A DNA stretch of 64,000 nucleotides from Stentor roeselii (GCA_006503475.1 RSEH01000039.1:1-64000), one strand, 5' to 3'; numbered from the stretch's first letter, positions 31,687 to 43,627 are shown. Numbers and translations are program-made. The notes: generated from the sequence alone by a model not told the origin.

Positions 31687-32140
31687 TTTATTAGCCCAGG
31701 AAGAGTAGATATGCTCTAATGAATTTATCGATTAAGAGTACTTTGATAATTAGAAAAAAGAAGAATATCAGAAATAAGGTCTTTAATTCAACTTTATTGA
31801 AAAATTTTCAGGATTTTTTTAGAAAGAATAGTTTTTGAGGAGATAGAGAAATGTTTCAGTTTTCGAAGTCGAATCGTACTTAGTTTAAATATGGTAACTG
31901 CTTTTCTGAATTTCATTTTTCTTGAACAATGAAGAATCTAGAAAAATGCTAGATAAACTTCGCAAGCGCCTTGAATTCAACTTTCTAACAAAATTAATGA
32001 AATCTTGATAATTTTTCTAAATTCCATCAAATTTGAAACTTAAAAACAGTCAATAAATCAAATTTCTTATCATCAAGAGCCACCCTCTTTCTCTCACCTA
32101 AACATCTTCCTCATCCTTAAATTAAATCCTAAAAATTGAA
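31687..32140. other. Intergenic region between two divergent genes
   Basis: About 450 bp of AT-rich DNA between the divergent zinc-finger and CDPK genes. It must carry both promoters. I see no motif that I can name. Confidence 0.5.
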
Positions 32141-33649
32141 ATGGGCTGTGTTCCATCTCCTGAAAAGGTAAAAATCTCCCAAAAAAGTCTAAACTCTCGA
32201 CAAGTTTCAATAAAATCCACAACATTCATCCGAATGTCCTTAAGCAACAGTCTCTCAGACTACATCGAAATTCGAAACCTAGGCTCAGGTGCATTCGCAG
32301 AAGTCTTTCTATGTCTTCACAAGCCGACGAAGACAGAGCGGGCAGTGAAGCACATCCGTAAGCAAGCCTTAACAAAAAGCCAGAAAGATTCAAAATATCT
32401 TTTAAAAGAATTCCAGATCCTTCGAGAACTAGATCATCCTCACATATTAAAATGTTTTGAAATGTTTGAAAGTGATTTATTTTACTACGTGTCGACTGAG
32501 TACTGCCCAGGAGGTGATTTATTCAGTGAAATAGTGAAACTAAGTAAATTTACTGAAAAACAAGCAGCTTCAATCATGTACCAGTTGTTATCAGTCCTCG
32601 TGTATTGCCATGAAAAACGAGTCACTCACCGTGACTTGAAGCCTGAGAACATCTTGCTTCTAGAGTCGGGGTCTGACCTTTGCATAAAAGTTGCGGATTT
32701 CGGGAACTCCATCATTTTCGACCCGGACTCGAGACTTAGCGGTTGTTTCGGGTCGGCTTATTACTTGGCTCCTGAGGTTTTTACTGACTCTTACAATGAA
32801 AAGTGTGATATCTGGAGTGTCGGAATCATTCTTTATATTCTTCTTACAGGAAGACCACCTTATCCAGGAAGGTCAAACGAAGCGATTCTCGCTTGTGTGA
32901 AAGACTCTCCCTTGAAAATCAAACCGATTAACACCCAGGGCTTGTCCGCGCAAGCTGTTGACCTTCTCAAGGCTTTGCTTAGAGTCAACATGAATCTACG
33001 CCCTTCCGCTAAGCAGCTGTTGAAGCACCCCTGGATTCTTAATCATCGAGAAGGAAAAAGTGAGAATATTGAACTCGCTCTTCATAACCTTAAAGAATTT
33101 AACTCGAAGTCGAAATTGAGAGAAGCTGTTCATGTTTACATCGCAAGTCAAATCAGCAGTAATCAGGACTTGAAGTACTTTCGGAAGTGCTTTCAAGAAA
33201 TTGATAAAGACGGTGACGGAAAAATCACTAAAGAAGAACTTTTTGATGTGTATTCAAAACAGATGAGTAAAGAAGAAGCGGAGAAGGTTTCTCAGGAAAT
33301 TATTCAGAAACTTGATAAGGATGAAGATGGGAATATTGATTATACTGAGTTTTTAGCTTCTTGTATTGAAAGACAAAGACAAACTTCACTTGAGGACTTG
33401 GAAATTGCTTTTAATATGTTTGATATCGATCGTAGTGGCACGATCACTGTTAATGAAATTAAAATGATTTTGAATGATGGAGATTGTCAAGATGATGCCG
33501 TTTTTCATGAAATTATGAAGGAAGCTGATACGAATGGAGATGGAGTCATTGATCTTCGTGAATTTTTGAATTTGATGAGCTCGACTATTCAAACTACTGC
33601 TTCTGTGAAGTTGATTAACACGATTTCGCAAGGAATTTTGAAGAAGTAA
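32141..33649 (+). CDS. Calcium-dependent protein kinase (CDPK)
   Basis: Protein of 502 residues. MGCVPSPEK offers Gly2 for myristoylation and Cys3 for palmitoylation, so membrane anchoring is likely. The kinase spans about 41-300, with LGSGAFAEV at 47-55, HRDLKPENIL, and DFGN where many kinases have DFGS or DFGL. YLAPEVF marks the end of the activation segment. A junction domain follows, then four EF-hands at about 340-485: DKDGDGKITKEE, DKDEDGNIDYTE, DIDRSGTITVNE and DTNGDGVIDLRE. All calcium-binding positions look occupied. The layout is the classic plant/apicomplexan/ciliate CDPK. A paralogue follows 81 nt downstream on the same strand. Confidence 0.92.
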   Translation: MGCVPSPEKVKISQKSLNSRQVSIKSTTFIRMSLSNSLSDYIEIRNLGSGAFAEVFLCLHKPTKTERAVKHIRKQALTKSQKDSKYLLKEFQILRELDHPHILKCFEMFESDLFYYVSTEYCPGGDLFSEIVKLSKFTEKQAASIMYQLLSVLVYCHEKRVTHRDLKPENILLLESGSDLCIKVADFGNSIIFDPDSRLSGCFGSAYYLAPEVFTDSYNEKCDIWSVGIILYILLTGRPPYPGRSNEAILACVKDSPLKIKPINTQGLSAQAVDLLKALLRVNMNLRPSAKQLLKHPWILNHREGKSENIELALHNLKEFNSKSKLREAVHVYIASQISSNQDLKYFRKCFQEIDKDGDGKITKEELFDVYSKQMSKEEAEKVSQEIIQKLDKDEDGNIDYTEFLASCIERQRQTSLEDLEIAFNMFDIDRSGTITVNEIKMILNDGDCQDDAVFHEIMKEADTNGDGVIDLREFLNLMSSTIQTTASVKLINTISQGILKK

Positions 33650-33730
33650 TAGAAAATTCTAAACCTTTAAATTAAATGAATTTATGGCTTGAGTGAGAAG
33701 TTTTAATGTTTTGATTTATAAATCATTTAT

Positions 33731-35224
33731 ATGGGCTGCAGTATTATTACAAGCAAAAAACGGAAAAATAACGAAATTAAAAAAAAATCATCATATAGGC
33801 AACCCTCTATCACCCCAAGTGTCTTTACACGAATGACTAGTCACCAGTACAGTCATCACTACGAAGAATTAAAAAAATTAGGTGCAGGTTCATTCGCAGA
33901 GGTGATGTTATGCCTTCACCGCCCAACAAAGACAAATCGAGCTGTAAAAATAATCCACAAGCCCGACCTAACAATAAGTAATCGATCACCAGACTATCTA
34001 ACAGAATTCGACATTCTTCGAACCTTAGACCATCCAAGTATTTTGCGATGTTTCGAAGTATTCGAAGACGAAAGATGTTACTACATCTCCACCGAGTACT
34101 GCCCAGCAGGAGACCTCTTCAGCGAAGTAGTAAAATTCAAAAAATTTTCAGAGTTCCAAGTAGCCGACGTGATGCACGAGCTTTTATCAGCTTTAGTCTA
34201 CTGCCACGAAAAAGGAGTCATTCACCGAGACTTAAAACCTGAAAATATTTTATTACTTGAAAAAGGTCAAAATTTCAGCATAAAAGTCGCGGACTTCGGC
34301 AGTTCAGTCCTTTTGAATAAAAACCGAAAGATAAGTGGATGTTATGGATCTGCTTATTACCTCGCTCCTGAGATATTCTCTGACACATATGATGAAAAAT
34401 GTGATATCTGGAGTGCAGGGATCATCATGTACATACTACTCACTGGCAAACCGCCTTACCCAGGTCGTGACAGTGAAACAATCATCCAGTACCTGAGAAG
34501 TCAACCTTTTCTTCTAACACCTGCCAAAACACAGTTGATGTCTTCTCACGCTGCTGACCTTTTAAAGCAACTTCTTGTAATTAACCCTTCAAAGCGAATA
34601 ACCGCGAAACAAGCCATGAAGCACCCTTGGATCAAGTCAAGACTTGAAAGGATCCCCACTGACATCGAACAAGCCTTGAACGACTTGAAGACTTTCAATT
34701 GTCAGTCGAAACTTCAGGAGGCGGTTAGAGTTTTCATCACTTCTCAGATAACCAGCCATGAAGATATCAAGTATTTCAAGAAAAGCTTTCAAATTATTGA
34801 TAAAGATGGAAATGGAAAAATCACGAAAGAAGAACTTGTTGCACAGTACTCTAAGTTCATGAGTCTTGATGAGGCTTGCAAGGTCGCTAAGGAGATTATT
34901 GAAAAAATCGACCAGGATGAAGACGGGATGATTGATTATACTGAGTTTTTAGTTAGTTGCACTGAAAGGCAACTTGTGGTTAGTTTGGATTATCTGGAAG
35001 CGGCTTTTAAGGCTTTTGATCTTGATGATAGTGGGACTATCACTGTTGAGGAGATTAAAAATTTGCTTGGTGATGGTGAACAGTATGATGAAAATATCTG
35101 GAAAACTATTCTTGAAGAGGCTGATGATAATAATGACGGATGCATTGATTTGAAAGAGTTCATTAGTTTGATGAACAACTTCAAGTCAAACTTTGGAAGA
35201 GTTTTAACAGGTCGTAGTGAATGA
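33731..35224 (+). CDS. Calcium-dependent protein kinase (CDPK), tandem paralogue
   Basis: Protein of 497 residues with the same architecture as the upstream gene: MGCSIITSK for dual acylation, LGAGSFAEV, HRDLKPENIL, DFGSSVLL and YLAPEIF. Four EF-hands follow (DKDGNGKITKEE, DQDEDGMIDYTE, DLDDSGTITVEE, DDNNDGCIDLKE). Identity to the neighbour is high in the kinase and EF-hands and low in the first 35 residues. This indicates a tandem duplication old enough for tails to diverge. The gene ends in TGA, supporting TGA as a stop here. Its stop is 12 nt from the stop of the converging receptor gene. Confidence 0.92.
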   Translation: MGCSIITSKKRKNNEIKKKSSYRQPSITPSVFTRMTSHQYSHHYEELKKLGAGSFAEVMLCLHRPTKTNRAVKIIHKPDLTISNRSPDYLTEFDILRTLDHPSILRCFEVFEDERCYYISTEYCPAGDLFSEVVKFKKFSEFQVADVMHELLSALVYCHEKGVIHRDLKPENILLLEKGQNFSIKVADFGSSVLLNKNRKISGCYGSAYYLAPEIFSDTYDEKCDIWSAGIIMYILLTGKPPYPGRDSETIIQYLRSQPFLLTPAKTQLMSSHAADLLKQLLVINPSKRITAKQAMKHPWIKSRLERIPTDIEQALNDLKTFNCQSKLQEAVRVFITSQITSHEDIKYFKKSFQIIDKDGNGKITKEELVAQYSKFMSLDEACKVAKEIIEKIDQDEDGMIDYTEFLVSCTERQLVVSLDYLEAAFKAFDLDDSGTITVEEIKNLLGDGEQYDENIWKTILEEADDNNDGCIDLKEFISLMNNFKSNFGRVLTGRSE

Positions 35225-35236
35225 ATTAGTTTTTAA

Positions 35237-38200
35237 CTATTTAGGAGTTTTGGGAACTTCAACTTTTTTTTCTTCCACAAATTTCATCTCGATTTTTCCC
35301 TTGGCTTCATCAACCATCTTTCCAAAGAGACTATTAGAAACTTCAGGTTTTGGCCTTTTAAGTTGAATAGTGGGTTCTAGCCGTTGCAAGTAAATAGCTT
35401 CAATATTATCCCAGTTCTTATTCTTCTTTTTCTTATTTCTTTTAACTCTTCTCACCGGTTCAGATGGTAAAATAATATCAGGCTCGATATCTTCGAGTTC
35501 TTCTTCTTTAAGTTCGACTTCAGGTTCTTCAATATGATGAACTTTTCTGCTTTTCTTGTCAAGATACTTGTCCTTGTCAATCACTTCCAGGATTTTTCCT
35601 CCAATGAAATTTCTTCGAACTCTGAATTTTTCACCGTCGCAGACGAGGTTGGCGAAATGAACGTCTTTTTGATCCACTTGAATTGTTTTTGGGTCGTATG
35701 ATGAAATCATTCGCTCTGAAAATAACGGAAGGTTGGACTTCGGGTCAAGCTTTGGCACACCTTTGAAGTCTTTTTTTACTATTGTGTAAACTTTTCCTAC
35801 CTTGTTCCAAACTACTACTGCTTCTGGGTTGTCTGGGTCTTGAAATGCATGTGCGAAGTCGAAGTCTTCTTCTTTTTTTACTGACTTCCCGATTGTCCAT
35901 TGACCGTTTTCTTCAACGTCTAGGATTTGGGATTGGTTGAAGTTTCGATTTACTTTTATACTTGTTCCTTGGGATTTACTGCGAAGGGTTCCGACTTTTA
36001 TGTTCTCTGGGTCGACATTTTCGAGAACATATTGATCGTAGTTTATCACCAGCTTATCAGGATCCTCGATACTTATTGAGTCTTTGAAAGTTTTACTTAT
36101 AAGCACTCTCCTACCAGATGGAATATGATTGGCTATAATCGTCGACCCTTCATCAAGTTGAGCAGTGGATAGGTCTAAGTCATTTTCTTCATCAATAATA
36201 TCTAAAATCCTTGGTACAGGTTTTAACTTAACAGGCGAAAACGGTTCAAACGAAATATTCCACATATCTGGACGTGAGTTGACAACAGGAAAAACCTGCT
36301 TTTTACTAGAATTTTCATAAGTTTCTGATTCAAGTTCAAAAATGATATGATCTTGGGTTTCCCTAGTTCCAGCTAAATTTTCTACCATTGTGAATTCCTT
36401 AGTTTCTCTTGCGTCTTTTTCATCTTTTTCGTCTTCTGGCTCTGGAAACACTTTTCCAGTGATGTCCAATTCAACAACTCCTCTCTCAGTTTCATCCGAT
36501 TTAGTATTATAAATAGTAAACTGCTGAGTGTTCATAAGTTCAGAATGAGGAGAGATGCTAGCATTCTTCACCTGTTTTTTCTGAGGGCTAGTCTGTGCAA
36601 TAATCAAACTTAAAACAACAATATCATAAATATTAAGCACCAACTGACAAAGCGTCAACAAAAGACTATCCAAAGCAAGTGCAAAAGCGACAGAATCCGA
36701 ATCAAAAATAACAAGCACATAAATCAAACTTCCCATCATAGGCAAAACAGTAAAAACAATGCTAATATAAGTAAAAAGTACCAAAGGTTTATACAAGTTC
36801 GACTTTTTATCATAATTCGCATTAAGACAAGAGCACCCAAACAACTTCGAGTCCAAAATCCTCATAAACTGAAAATTTATCAGTAATGCAAAAGGAACAA
36901 CTGCCCATTTCGCAGGCTTCGTGCTTGACACCCAGAACTTAAAAGTGTAGTCTTTTTGGAGAATGTTAAAAAAATAAACAATTCCGAAAGTAATGTTGAT
37001 TAACAAGTGCCCGACAAAGAAAACTAATAAAAGTGTAAAGGCCAGTTGAATTTCGGAATCGCTTGAAAGAAGACGGCGGCCTGTTGATTGAGATAATGAT
37101 ATTTCGTTTAATATGCATAACCAACTTCCTGCCTCGACTACTCCCCATACTGATATTAATGAAGATGATAGAGATGTGCCGGGGAATAAGAGCTTTGAAC
37201 CTAGCATCACTCCTCCTGTACCCACTCCTGTTATTGTGAATGGAAGAGGAGCTTCTTTTAATCCTGCTAAGTCTGATGATGAACACTCGTCGTTGTCGTA
37301 GTTGCAGGATTTTACATTGCAGATTTCATCACAGTTGTTGTCTGTCATTTGGAAGTAGTTACATCCTGGAACACATTCATATAAAACACAGACAGAATCA
37401 TTAGAAACAAAGCCTTCTGGGCATTCTGTCATGCAGGAGCCATTGAAAAGACTCAACCCCGAATCACATGAACTACAATTAAAAGTACTGCCTAAGCAAG
37501 TTCCACAAGAATCCTCACAAGGTTCACAAGTAAAATTATTTTCAATCGTAACATTTTCCGGGCAAATCTCGACACAAGTCCCCAAATAAAAGTAAAGCCC
37601 ATCTTTACACGAGGTACAATTAGTAACAGAAACAGAGCAAGTCTCACACTTCTTATAACATTCTTCACAAACGCCATTAATCGATGTAGTCGTAGAAGGA
37701 CACTGACTTTCACAAGAATTTCCAAATAAAAACGCATTTTCTTTACATTCCGAGCAGTTACTTCTCGAAACTTCACAAACAGAGCAAAGATCTTCACAGT
37801 CTTCACATTTTTCTTCAGTTTGAAAAGTTTCTTCCGGGCAGCTTTCAACACAACGTGAGTTGTACAAAAGCCAGTCTTCATAACAAGCGGTGCATTGACT
37901 TGTTTTCCCGGAACAGTTAAAACACGGCATTGAACATTCGATGCACTTTTGGTCAATCGATGCGAAATTCGCGGGACATTCGGGAAGACAGAGTTTTTCG
38001 TATAAAGAGTAACTTTTTTCACATGAAGTGCAGGTATCTACAGATGTTTCGCAGGTTTTACATGTAGAATTGCAATCTTTGCAATCTTTATCGACTTTCA
38101 AGGTGCCTGAAGGACAGGTTGAGTAGCATTTTTCTTGATATATGGAAAAATTTGAGTTACATTCAGAGCAGGCTGTGTTATTTAGACAGATTTTACAGTC

Positions 38201-41200
38201 GTTAATGCAGGATTCACATGAACCTGTTTTGTTGTATTTTCCTTCTCCGCAGTTATCAGTGCAGGTATTTTCGGAAAGAACTCGAGGCGATTCACATTTT
38301 GTGCAATTTGAAGAACTGTCTGAGCATTCTAAACAAGGTTCAGAGCAAATTGTGCAAGTCCCTGGTTTTTCTGAAGTAGTTCCTGCTGGACATGAACTGT
38401 AACATCTGTCTTGATATAAATAGGGAAATTTCTGTAAACATGTTAAACATTTATCGGCTGATTCTGAACAAGTCGAGCAGTTTGAGTGACACTTGAAAGT
38501 CAAAGAATAGCTTCCACTGTCAATTAAATATGAATTATATTTGCTGGTTAAATTAATAGTATAAGAAAAATCAGTTGACTTTGCATTGGTAATATTTTTT
38601 ATCGAAAAATAAGACTTTGAATTCTCTTCAACAGCTTCATTAAAAACTCCGATGATAACAGATGAATTTTTTAAGTCACATGATTTGAAAAAAGAACACT
38701 CAGGAGGATCATTAATGACCAGAGAGTCATCGAAGGATATCTCGAGAGTACCATTCTCTGGGATCTGGTTTGAATGACTGACAATGAAATAATATTCAGT
38801 TGTTTCTAAAATTCCATAATCCTCTAAAGTTAATTCAAAAGTTAATAGTCCAGGTGTTTTTGCTTGAATATTCACTCCAGTTTCAATTTTATCAATACTG
38901 TATGTTTTATAAAACGTAAACAACTTGAAGGTTTCTGAAACTTTCGAATTTTTAGGATTTGTGCATTCCTTGATTGTAAAAGAAAAGGCTGTATCCAAAG
39001 TTGAAGAAGATAAAGTAAGAGTTACCTCGATATATTTTTCTTTTTTTGAGCATGTTACTGAAGTGAGTTGATTTCCGGCCTCACAAGAAGGTGTTGATGG
39101 TTGAATGACGGTATCAGGGAAAAATATCTGCACTGTCCCTCCTGAATAAACTGGGTTGAATGGAGTAACAGTGAAAATCAGGTCAGTCTTTCCTCCTATA
39201 ACTAAAGAAGTCTGGGTAATACTCACACTTTTAAGTATGTTTGGGGTCGTCATTGTTACAGATAAACCAGTTTCTTTCTGGTCTATTATAAACCCGTTGT
39301 TCATTGAATAGACCTTTGCTGTAGAAGACGGTTCAGTAGTTCTAGGATTTCGAACTCCAGCAACAGTTAAAATTACTGTTCCGGAAGTCTTTTCTGAAGA
39401 AAATCCACCAAAAAATGTTACGTTTACTCCAGATGAAGAGCAAGTAAATGGACTGCTCAAGCCGATAGCTTCAGGACAAGTAATTGAAACCACTGAAGTT
39501 TCTTGAGGAAAAATCACTGAAATTATCCCTCCAGCAGGAATTTTATGCACCAGGGTCACGGAAATCTTGTAAATGGCAGAATCTCCCGTTATCCCTGGAC
39601 TAGATGATATCGAAGCACCTGTAAATTCTCCTGGTATCGCTGTAAAAGTTAATAAAGAATTGGATAATATCTCATAATTATTTTTGGAATAAGCTTTGAT
39701 CGAGAAAGCTGAAGATGCTTTAGTCGTTGTCGGGTTTGTAATGGAGCTCAGGTTAAAACTGATAGTTCCAGTAAAAGTCGATGGAAAACATTCAGAGATA
39801 TTCAATTTTGATGACAAAACCTCGCATTTAGACCCAGATTGAAGTCCTTTAATTACATTACAGTTCGACTTGGCTTGATTTGAAACTGAGATTTCACTTG
39901 GGAATGTAAGGATCAGGTAAGAAGTCGATTTAACCAATTTATCCAGGTTCATTGAAAACGTGTAGGTGGTTGTTGAATAAATAGTTGCATCTGCTGCTTG
40001 AATTGAAACACTTGAAAACGACCCAACAGTAGATGAAAATGAATAATTTGTAGTCGAATTTGCAACGATTTCTGAATTTTCTGTTAAAACTAGGATATTG
40101 ATTGAAGTTGACTCAATTGAATAAGGGTTCATCACATTTTGAATACGAAAATCACAGCTGAAGTTCTCATCGAAGTACCCACTGATACCGCTAGTCAACG
40201 TGATTTTATTTGAAGAAACTGAAGATTTTACAGAACTTTTTAATATGATACCAGAAACAAAGGTAGAATAAGAGTTTATCACAAATTCATCTGAAAATTC
40301 GATTATGATTTGATGTGATGAGCTTAATGGAGCGCTCAACGAAAATCTAAATGAATATGTTGTATTTGTGCTTACGATCCTTGAAGATGTTATAACATTT
40401 ATTATTGAAAGGGTTGCTGCTTGAGTCATGGTTAAGTTTAATGTGTATTGCTCGAGGTAAAATGATCCGGTTTTCGTTCTAATTTTAAAGTCTTTTACTT
40501 CTGCACCGGTAGGAGGGTTTGTCATCTTAGAAATTGAATAAGAGTAGAATCCTTTGCTTAATCCTGAAGTCAATGTTAAAGTCACTTTTCCTTGGTCACA
40601 AGTACAGGATTTTTGCCCTGTAAAACCTTAATAAAAATTACCTGTTATTCCAGTACAAGTTACAGATCCTGAACAATAATACCTTGTATAACTAGCACCC
40701 ATATTCTTATTCCATATTGGAGTCGTTAATTCTATTGTGCTTCCTGATACCAAGGCTTGGCTTATGTTTAGACTAACTGTCCATGTTGTATTGGTAGCCA
40801 CTGTTTTGCTCTCAGTCGATAAAGAAGCTGATGGCATATTTTTTGGCTCAATTTCAATTCCTGAGCAGCTAAATGATTGTTCTAGCTCACTTCCAGAGTA
40901 ATCATATATAAAAAAATCCCCAGTTATCTGTGCAGTTGAAGGGTTTAATATAGGATAAACGCTGATTTGGAAAGAAAACTCAGTTGACTGAGGAGGAGTT
41001 TGAATAGTAAAATTAGGATAAGAATATGAGCAAGAAGCAGGTATCGAATCAATAATGCAAGTTAACGAAAAACTCTGAGTAACTTCATAATACTGTGAAG
41101 GGAAAGTAATAATCAATTTATCTCCATCATCAATCTGCTTTGTAGTTCGAGCAGTAAAAACATATTCAGTGCTAGCAGAAATAACAGGATCATCGACCTC

Positions 41201-41302
41201 GACGGAAAAAAAGTCAAACCCAAAAGCTCCTAAAAATCCTAACCCGGTAAAAATCCACATTCCAATTCTCATAATAATAATCCAATCATTAATCTTAATC
41301 AT
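35237..41302 (-). CDS. Giant furin-repeat transmembrane surface protein with a Notch-type (LNR) motif
   Basis: Two exons joined by a 15-nt intron at 40627-40641, giving about 2016 residues. The first ATG directly follows the upstream stop. A second ATG at 41272 gives a better signal peptide (MRIGMWIFTGLGFLGAFG) and may be the true start. Residues about 30-930 hold repeated Ser/Thr-rich beta-sandwich units of about 130 residues. About 936-1300 has roughly nine furin-like cysteine repeats (CHSNCSTCSESADKC type). A Lin-12/Notch motif follows (NCDEICNVKSCNYDNDEC). About 1380-1560 has roughly six membrane segments, then a charged cytosolic tail of about 430 residues ending EKKVEVPKTPK. Large furin-repeat membrane proteins are common in ciliates. 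A receptor or adhesion role is inferred. Confidence 0.8.
40627..40641 (-). other. 15-nt intron
   Basis: On the minus strand it reads gtaatttttattaag, with A at position 10. It joins TCTGITG to FTGQKSCTCDQG and removes an in-frame TAA. Confidence 0.85.
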
Positions 41303-41632
41303 TTAAACCCTTGCCACAATCGGTTCTTGACTAAGCCTAAGAAAAACCGGAAGCCTTTTATCCTCTCCCATCCTAAATCCAGCATCCCTTCGATGTAGAA
41401 AGAAGCACTTAGATCCAAACTGGCAATACCCAGTCTGAAAGAACTGCTGACATTTTGCGACTTTAAAAGCATCAAAATTCCTAAGTTCATGTTCGCCATG
41501 GGCGAAAAAACACGAGTCTCCAAAGCGGCAGTGTCCATTTTTCCAGTTCCTACAAATGCCGGTCTTGATTTTACTCACATCAAGACAAGCCTTGTTTTTC
41601 TGGAGGGCTTTGACTTCGCATTTGAAATCCAT
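41303..41632 (-). CDS. Small CCCH zinc-finger protein with two fingers
   Basis: Protein of 109 residues. Two CCCH fingers of the CX8CX5CX3H type are visible: CRNWKNGHCRFGDSCFFAH and CQQFFQTGYCQFGSKCFFLH. All ligands are present. Such fingers bind single-stranded RNA, often AU-rich, and this protein is little more than the two fingers. Its TAA stop (41303-41305) abuts the first ATG of the furin-repeat gene (41300-41302) with no spacer. The DEAH helicase gene ends 7 nt upstream of its start, so three same-strand genes run almost continuously. Confidence 0.8.
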   Translation of the reverse strand: MDFKCEVKALQKNKACLDVSKIKTGICRNWKNGHCRFGDSCFFAHGEHELRNFDAFKVAKCQQFFQTGYCQFGSKCFFLHRRDAGFRMGEDKRLPVFLRLSQEPIVARV

Positions 41633-41638
41633 TTAAAT

Positions 41639-43516
41639 TTAAAACTTTCCGATAGAGAGACTTTCTAAGAAAATAGGGTCGGCTTCACTGACAAGGCGAA
41701 CATATTTCTTGCTAGTCGTCACAATTTCACTGAAAATGATGCATTGCGGCTTGTTTTTCAATGAAAAAAGAACAGAAGTCGGGTGGATGTAGACCAAGTC
41801 CTTTGAAGTCAAAGTCCGATAGTGCAAGTTATCCGAATGTAAAACAGCGGCATGACCTGAGAGTCCCTTCGCGAGACAATTCAAAATCACTTCATTTTCA
41901 CTTCTTTTCCAGACAGGTCTGTATTTTTTCAAGTACCCTTTCAGTTGTTTTCTGATCATTTTCACTTGTTTTATAGAAGCAAAGCTGATTCCGTAGTTTT
42001 TGCACCACTTTTTACTTCCGTTTTTCCTCCACTCGTCATAAATCTTGAGGAGGGTTAAATGGTCCCCTTGTGGCACTCGAAATGCTTTCAAAGCGCTTTC
42101 GTAACCTGCTCGGAAATGAACAAGGTTCTCAACGCTTAACAAGGATACAATGCTTAGGATTTCCTTTGTGCATTGGAAACTCGGCTCTAGACTTGCGAGA
42201 AGAGCCCGGGCTAATGACGGGGGAATCGGCAGTTCAGCGATGTTTCGGCCTAGCGTTGTTAAATTCTCGAATTTGTCAAGAGCTCCCAGCTTTTTCAGCT
42301 CCTCGTATCCGGATTCGATGAAAATTGGATCGGGCTTGTCTAGGAAATGGAAAAGACGAGCTTCTTTTTGCATTACTTTTAGTTGAAGGACTACACTTGA
42401 TAGGTTACTTCGGGTTATGTCGGGCTTTGAATAGTCACTCATTGATTTGAAGTCTTCAAGGGTGTAGAGACGGAAACATTGACCGGATGAGTCACGGCCT
42501 GCCCGTCCAGCTCTCTGCAATGCAGCAGCTTTACTAATCCTCACAATTTTCAAACTTTCTTGCTTACTCTTAGGATCAAAATACCTTTCCTTAACAACTC
42601 CAGAGTCAACAACATATCTAATTCCAGGAATAGTAATAGAAGTTTCAGCAATATTCGTAGCAAGAATAATTTTCCTTGCATTTTCATGAGCAGGTTCAAA
42701 GATAGCAGCTTGCATATGTGAAGGAAGAGCAGCATAAAGTTTATGCACAACGAAGTCCATCTTGTCACCAGGCAGAAGTTTTCTTTTCCTCGCTAAAACA
42801 TCAGCAACGTTTTCGATTTCTTCTTGACCAGTGAGAAACACGAGCATATCTCCAGGTTCACATTCAAGATGGAGCTGGACTATGGAAATAATCGCCGCAT
42901 CGACATGGTCTGGCTCGGATGATTGTGCCTGGAAGACCTTTACATCGAAATTTCTTCCTTTTACCATGACTGAGTTTTTACAGCCGAAAAAACCTGCGAA
43001 TCGTTTGGTTTCTATTGTCGCAGACATTATGATGATCTTAAGATCTGCCCTTTCTTTCACAACATCCCTCAAAAGCCCCAACATAATATCAGTATTAGTC
43101 GATCTTTCATGCGCCTCATCAACTACAATGACAGAATATTGACTTAAAAGAGGATCAAGCAGAGCTTCTCGAATAAGCATTCCATCAGTCAAGAACTTAA
43201 TCCTGGTATTCACAGACGTTTTACTTTCGAACCTAATCGAGTACCCAACCAATTCTCCCAATTCGACTTGCTGTTCTTGAGCGACTCTCCTAGCCACTGA
43301 AAGTGCAGCAATTCTTCTAGGCTGAGTAATTCCAATCAATCCTGATTTCTGGATGTTATTCTCGTATAGATATTGAACCAATTGCGTAGTTTTTCCTGAA
43401 CCGGTCTCTCCTATCAAGATAAGTGATTGAGAAGTGCAAAGTTTCTCAAGGATCTCTTTTTTGTGTTTGTAAATTGGTAAAGACTTTTTGTGTTTCTTAA
43501 AAAGACTTTTAACCAT
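41639..43516 (-). CDS. DEAH-box RNA helicase, DHX33/Prp22-like
   Basis: About 625 residues from the first ATG at 43516. The open frame continues 90 nt further upstream but without an ATG. Motif I is GETGSGKTTQ, Ia is TQPRRIAALSVA, II is DEAH (VVDEAHERS), III is SAT (IIMSATIET), and V and VI are TNIAETSITIPG and QRAGRAGRDSSG. After the two RecA domains come the winged-helix and ratchet domain, and an OB-fold ending with IHPTSVLFSLK. The short N-terminus and overall similarity suggest DHX33/DHX35 or another small DEAH helicase, acting in splicing or ribosome assembly. Exact orthology is unclear. Confidence 0.88.
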   Translation of the reverse strand: MVKSLFKKHKKSLPIYKHKKEILEKLCTSQSLILIGETGSGKTTQLVQYLYENNIQKSGLIGITQPRRIAALSVARRVAQEQQVELGELVGYSIRFESKTSVNTRIKFLTDGMLIREALLDPLLSQYSVIVVDEAHERSTNTDIMLGLLRDVVKERADLKIIIMSATIETKRFAGFFGCKNSVMVKGRNFDVKVFQAQSSEPDHVDAAIISIVQLHLECEPGDMLVFLTGQEEIENVADVLARKRKLLPGDKMDFVVHKLYAALPSHMQAAIFEPAHENARKIILATNIAETSITIPGIRYVVDSGVVKERYFDPKSKQESLKIVRISKAAALQRAGRAGRDSSGQCFRLYTLEDFKSMSDYSKPDITRSNLSSVVLQLKVMQKEARLFHFLDKPDPIFIESGYEELKKLGALDKFENLTTLGRNIAELPIPPSLARALLASLEPSFQCTKEILSIVSLLSVENLVHFRAGYESALKAFRVPQGDHLTLLKIYDEWRKNGSKKWCKNYGISFASIKQVKMIRKQLKGYLKKYRPVWKRSENEVILNCLAKGLSGHAAVLHSDNLHYRTLTSKDLVYIHPTSVLFSLKNKPQCIIFSEIVTTSKKYVRLVSEADPIFLESLSIGKF

Positions 43517-43627
43517 TGTATTGATATTCAGGATTTTTAAACATTCAATGAAAAAGGAGCGAGGATCATCAGAAAAAGTTCTTGATGAAATGAGGGAAGT
43601 TAACAAAAGGTTATTTATATTACGTGT

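Noticed and set aside
37492-38022. 176-codon open frame, minus strand
   Set aside because: It is an out-of-frame reading of the cysteine repeats of the receptor gene.
43517-43606. Upstream extension of the DEAH helicase frame
   Set aside because: The frame is open but has no ATG before 43516, and the family's conserved part starts after that ATG.
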